Shown one piece after another: positions 57,765 to 59,004 of a stretch of DNA of 59,004 bases; positions within the stretch are counted from its first letter, which is position 1, and the number at the start of each line of letters is the position of its first letter. The position numbers and the translations under genes were made by a program. This DNA comes from Pseudomonas sp. R28(2017) (GTDB lineage Bacteria; Pseudomonadota; Gammaproteobacteria; Pseudomonadales; Pseudomonadaceae), in the NCBI RefSeq assembly GCF_002112505.1, contig NZ_NEHW01000025.1:1-59004 (forward strand), read 5' to 3'. Below the pieces are notes generated by a model. That model was not told where the DNA came from, did not search any database, and saw only the letters and a list, made by a program, of their open reading frames with translations.

Positions 57765-58607
57765 ATGAACATGGAGCGTACCCTGGCTTCCCTGCTGATC
57801 GCGAGTGGCCTGCTGGCAACCGGGCAGTCCCTTGCCGGCGGAAAGGACCTGGCGCCAGGGCCGACCGTCAACGATGGGCCGTTGCTCTGGCACAACGAGA
57901 GCCTGACCTACCTCTGGGGCAAGAACTTCAAGGTCGACCCGCCCATCCAGCAGACCTTCACCTTCGAAAGCGCGAGCAACTGGACGTGGGGCGACATCTG
58001 GTTCTTCGTCGACCAGATCAACTACAACGGCAAGGAAAGCGCCAACAATGGCAAGAGCAGCTATTACGGCGAATTCAGCCCGCGCCTGTCGCTGGGCAAG
58101 ATCAGCGGCACCGACCTGTCATTCGGCCCGATCAAGGATGTGCTGATCGCCAGTACCTACGAATTCGGCGAGGGTGATGTCGAGGCTTACCTGCTCGGCC
58201 CTGCCGTCGACCTGGCCATCCCCGGTTTCGACTACTTCCAGCTGAACCTCTACTACCGCAAGCCCGACGGCAACCGCGTGCCCTCCGGCGCGTGGCAGGT
58301 GACCCCGGCCTGGGCCATCACCCTACCCGTCGGCAACTCGGACATCCTGTTCGACGGTTTCATGGATTGGGTGGTCAACAACAAGGATGCCAGCGCCAGC
58401 CACCGCAACCAGTCGGACTACCACGCCAACCTGCACTTCAACCCGCAGCTCAAGTACGACCTCGGCAAGGCCATGGGCTACGAGGCCAGGCACCTGTACG
58501 TGGGGCTGGAGTATGACTACTGGTCGGACAAGTACGGCATCAGGGACTCGCAAGGCTTCACCACCGATCAGAACACCGCGAGTGCTTTGGTCAAGTATCA
58601 CTTCTGA
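57765..58607 (+). CDS. Tsx-like nucleoside-specific outer-membrane channel
   Basis: A 280-aa precursor with a signal peptide (MNMERTLASLLIASGLLATGQSLAGG) and a 12-stranded-barrel-like mature part ending in the aromatic C-terminus VKYHF required for outer-membrane insertion. The Tsx/OmpK family signatures LLWHNESLTYLWGKNF, FESASNWTWGDIWFFVDQ and SPRLSLGK are present. The family takes up nucleosides and some antibiotics. AAGGTGAGG precedes the ATG. Regulation is not evident. Confidence 0.9.
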   Translation: MNMERTLASLLIASGLLATGQSLAGGKDLAPGPTVNDGPLLWHNESLTYLWGKNFKVDPPIQQTFTFESASNWTWGDIWFFVDQINYNGKESANNGKSSYYGEFSPRLSLGKISGTDLSFGPIKDVLIASTYEFGEGDVEAYLLGPAVDLAIPGFDYFQLNLYYRKPDGNRVPSGAWQVTPAWAITLPVGNSDILFDGFMDWVVNNKDASASHRNQSDYHANLHFNPQLKYDLGKAMGYEARHLYVGLEYDYWSDKYGIRDSQGFTTDQNTASALVKYHF

Positions 58608-58654
58608 GCTCACTGGCAACGATGGGTCGCAATCTGCAGGTGAACTCAGAGGCA

Positions 58655-58790
58655 ATCTTTGTGGGAGCAGCTGTCTTGCTCAATCTCTATAATCTGGCGC
58701 GATCCCTGTGGGAGCGGGCTTGCCCGCGAACACGGGCGAAGCCCGTGCCATTCACCACGGTGTCGGCTTCGCGGGACAAGCCCGCTCCCA
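58655..58790. repeat. REP-type inverted pair (BIME-like)
   Basis: Two copies of a palindromic element in opposite orientation, GGGAGCGGGCTTGCCCGCGAA (58710-58730) and its inverse TTCGCGGGACAAGCCCGCTCCC (58768-58789), flank a perfect hairpin, CACGGGC-GAA-GCCCGTG (58731-58747). A degenerate third copy is at 58661-58680. This is the arrangement of REP/BIME repeats in Pseudomonas; no transposase (RAYT) gene is in the window. Confidence 0.8.
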
Positions 58791-58799
58791 CCGCTCTTG

Positions 58800-58974
58800 C
58801 CATTTCCGCTGTTCCCTCCCATACCACCTGCATGCCCACCTCCATGTCCGCCGCCGTTGCCGCCTCCGTTACCACCTCCGCCGCCATGACCCGCCTCCAG
58901 AGGCCCGGGATCGCCAAAAAGCTCGATGGCAGATTAATCGGACGACTTCCCCACTACGATGGCTATGAGTGGCA
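58800..58974. other. low-complexity region with a CigR/RcnB-like coding trace
   Basis: The minus strand reads as a glycine-rich run (GGGGNGGGNGGGHGGGHAGG, 58807-58890) without a start or an in-frame stop before the REP. The plus strand from ATG 58886 reads RPGIAKKL then GRLPHYDGYEW, which resembles the C-terminus of CigR/RcnB-type secreted proteins. The two do not form a single gene. Low-confidence trace; possibly the start of a gene truncated by the window edge. Confidence 0.25.
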
Positions 58975-59004
58975 ACACCACCACCACCACCACCACCACC
59001 ACCA
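58974..59004. repeat. (CAC)n simple-sequence tract at the window edge
   Basis: About ten consecutive CAC units end the window. It could be a genuine microsatellite, coding for His or Thr repeats, or a contig edge. The window does not extend beyond it. Confidence 0.85.

Noticed and set aside
58974..59004. (CAC)n read as an engineered hexahistidine tag
   Set aside because: There is no vector-like sequence, linker or stop codon nearby, and the tract continues to the window edge. A natural microsatellite or contig edge is a simpler explanation.
1..59004. CRISPR array, tRNA, rRNA, prophage or IS element
   Set aside because: I looked for regular direct repeats with unique spacers, cloverleaf-like tRNA ends, transposase DDE/HNH motifs and integrases and saw none. 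The only repeats are REP palindromes and the CAC tract.

Overview
The window reads as chromosome of a Pseudomonas of the P. putida group. Supporting this are the high G+C coding sequence on both strands, OprD and Tsx-type porins, a REP palindrome of the P. putida type (TTCGCGGG TTTA CCCGCGAA, 9342-9361), an Anbu proteasome-like operon and a PotE-type antiporter. No rRNA, tRNA, CRISPR array, IS element or phage gene was seen. About 64 genes are supported; most are accessory catabolic, regulatory or stress functions rather than housekeeping.

1-12.4 kb: a sugar-acid (uronate/aldarate-like) catabolic locus. A LacI regulator faces a ten-gene minus-strand operon: RraA-like aldolase, SnoaL-like protein, 2,5-dioxovalerate dehydrogenase, Dabb protein, MFS transporter, uronate-dehydrogenase-like protein, enolase-superfamily enzyme, aldose epimerase, OprD porin, alpha/beta hydrolase. 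A divergent regulator fuses an IclR module to an SMP-30/gluconolactonase-like domain that seems to have lost its metal ligands.

12.4-17.3 kb: a GntR/FCD regulator, an AEC carrier, an orphan TRAP binding protein, an EctD-like dioxygenase and an SDR. Two nearly identical perfect palindromes with core CTGTATACAG lie before the regulator and in the divergent TRAP/dioxygenase promoter, which suggests one regulon.

17.7-33 kb: a stress-type accessory region: Nudix, two related zinc dehydrogenases, a membrane-anchored SDR, a stand-alone response regulator, small hypotheticals, PncC/CinA, DUF421, GH15, hemerythrin, a soluble histidine kinase and a DJ-1/PfpI protein. It includes a truncated gene.

33-41.1 kb: two AraC regulators flank NIPSNAP, ketopantoate-reductase-like, MFS, ornithine-cyclodeaminase-like, Rid-family and DAO-type oxidase genes, probably for an amine or amino-acid-like nutrient.

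41.4-45.4 kb: the four-gene Anbu operon (permuted ATP-grasp, alpha-E, transglutaminase, Anbu), preceded by a correctly spaced sigma-54 promoter. 45.4-50.5 kb: a translationally coupled six-gene operon (SnoaL, SDR, FAD oxidoreductase, DUF1365, Cfa/UfaM-like methyltransferase, DUF2878) preceded by two exact matches to the LitR/CarH-type operator TGTACA-N12-TGTAYA, which predicts light-controlled lipid modification.

50.5-54.7 kb: a MocR regulator whose PLP lysine appears replaced by serine, an 11-bp inverted repeat, then a ferredoxin reductase, a Rieske ferredoxin and an unrecognised 255-aa protein with no known oxygenase subunit. This is the best candidate for an undescribed enzyme system. 54.8-58.6 kb: PotE-like antiporter overlapping a periplasmic binding protein, a mini K+ channel and a Tsx-like porin. 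The window ends in REP repeats, glycine-rich DNA and a (CAC)n tract.
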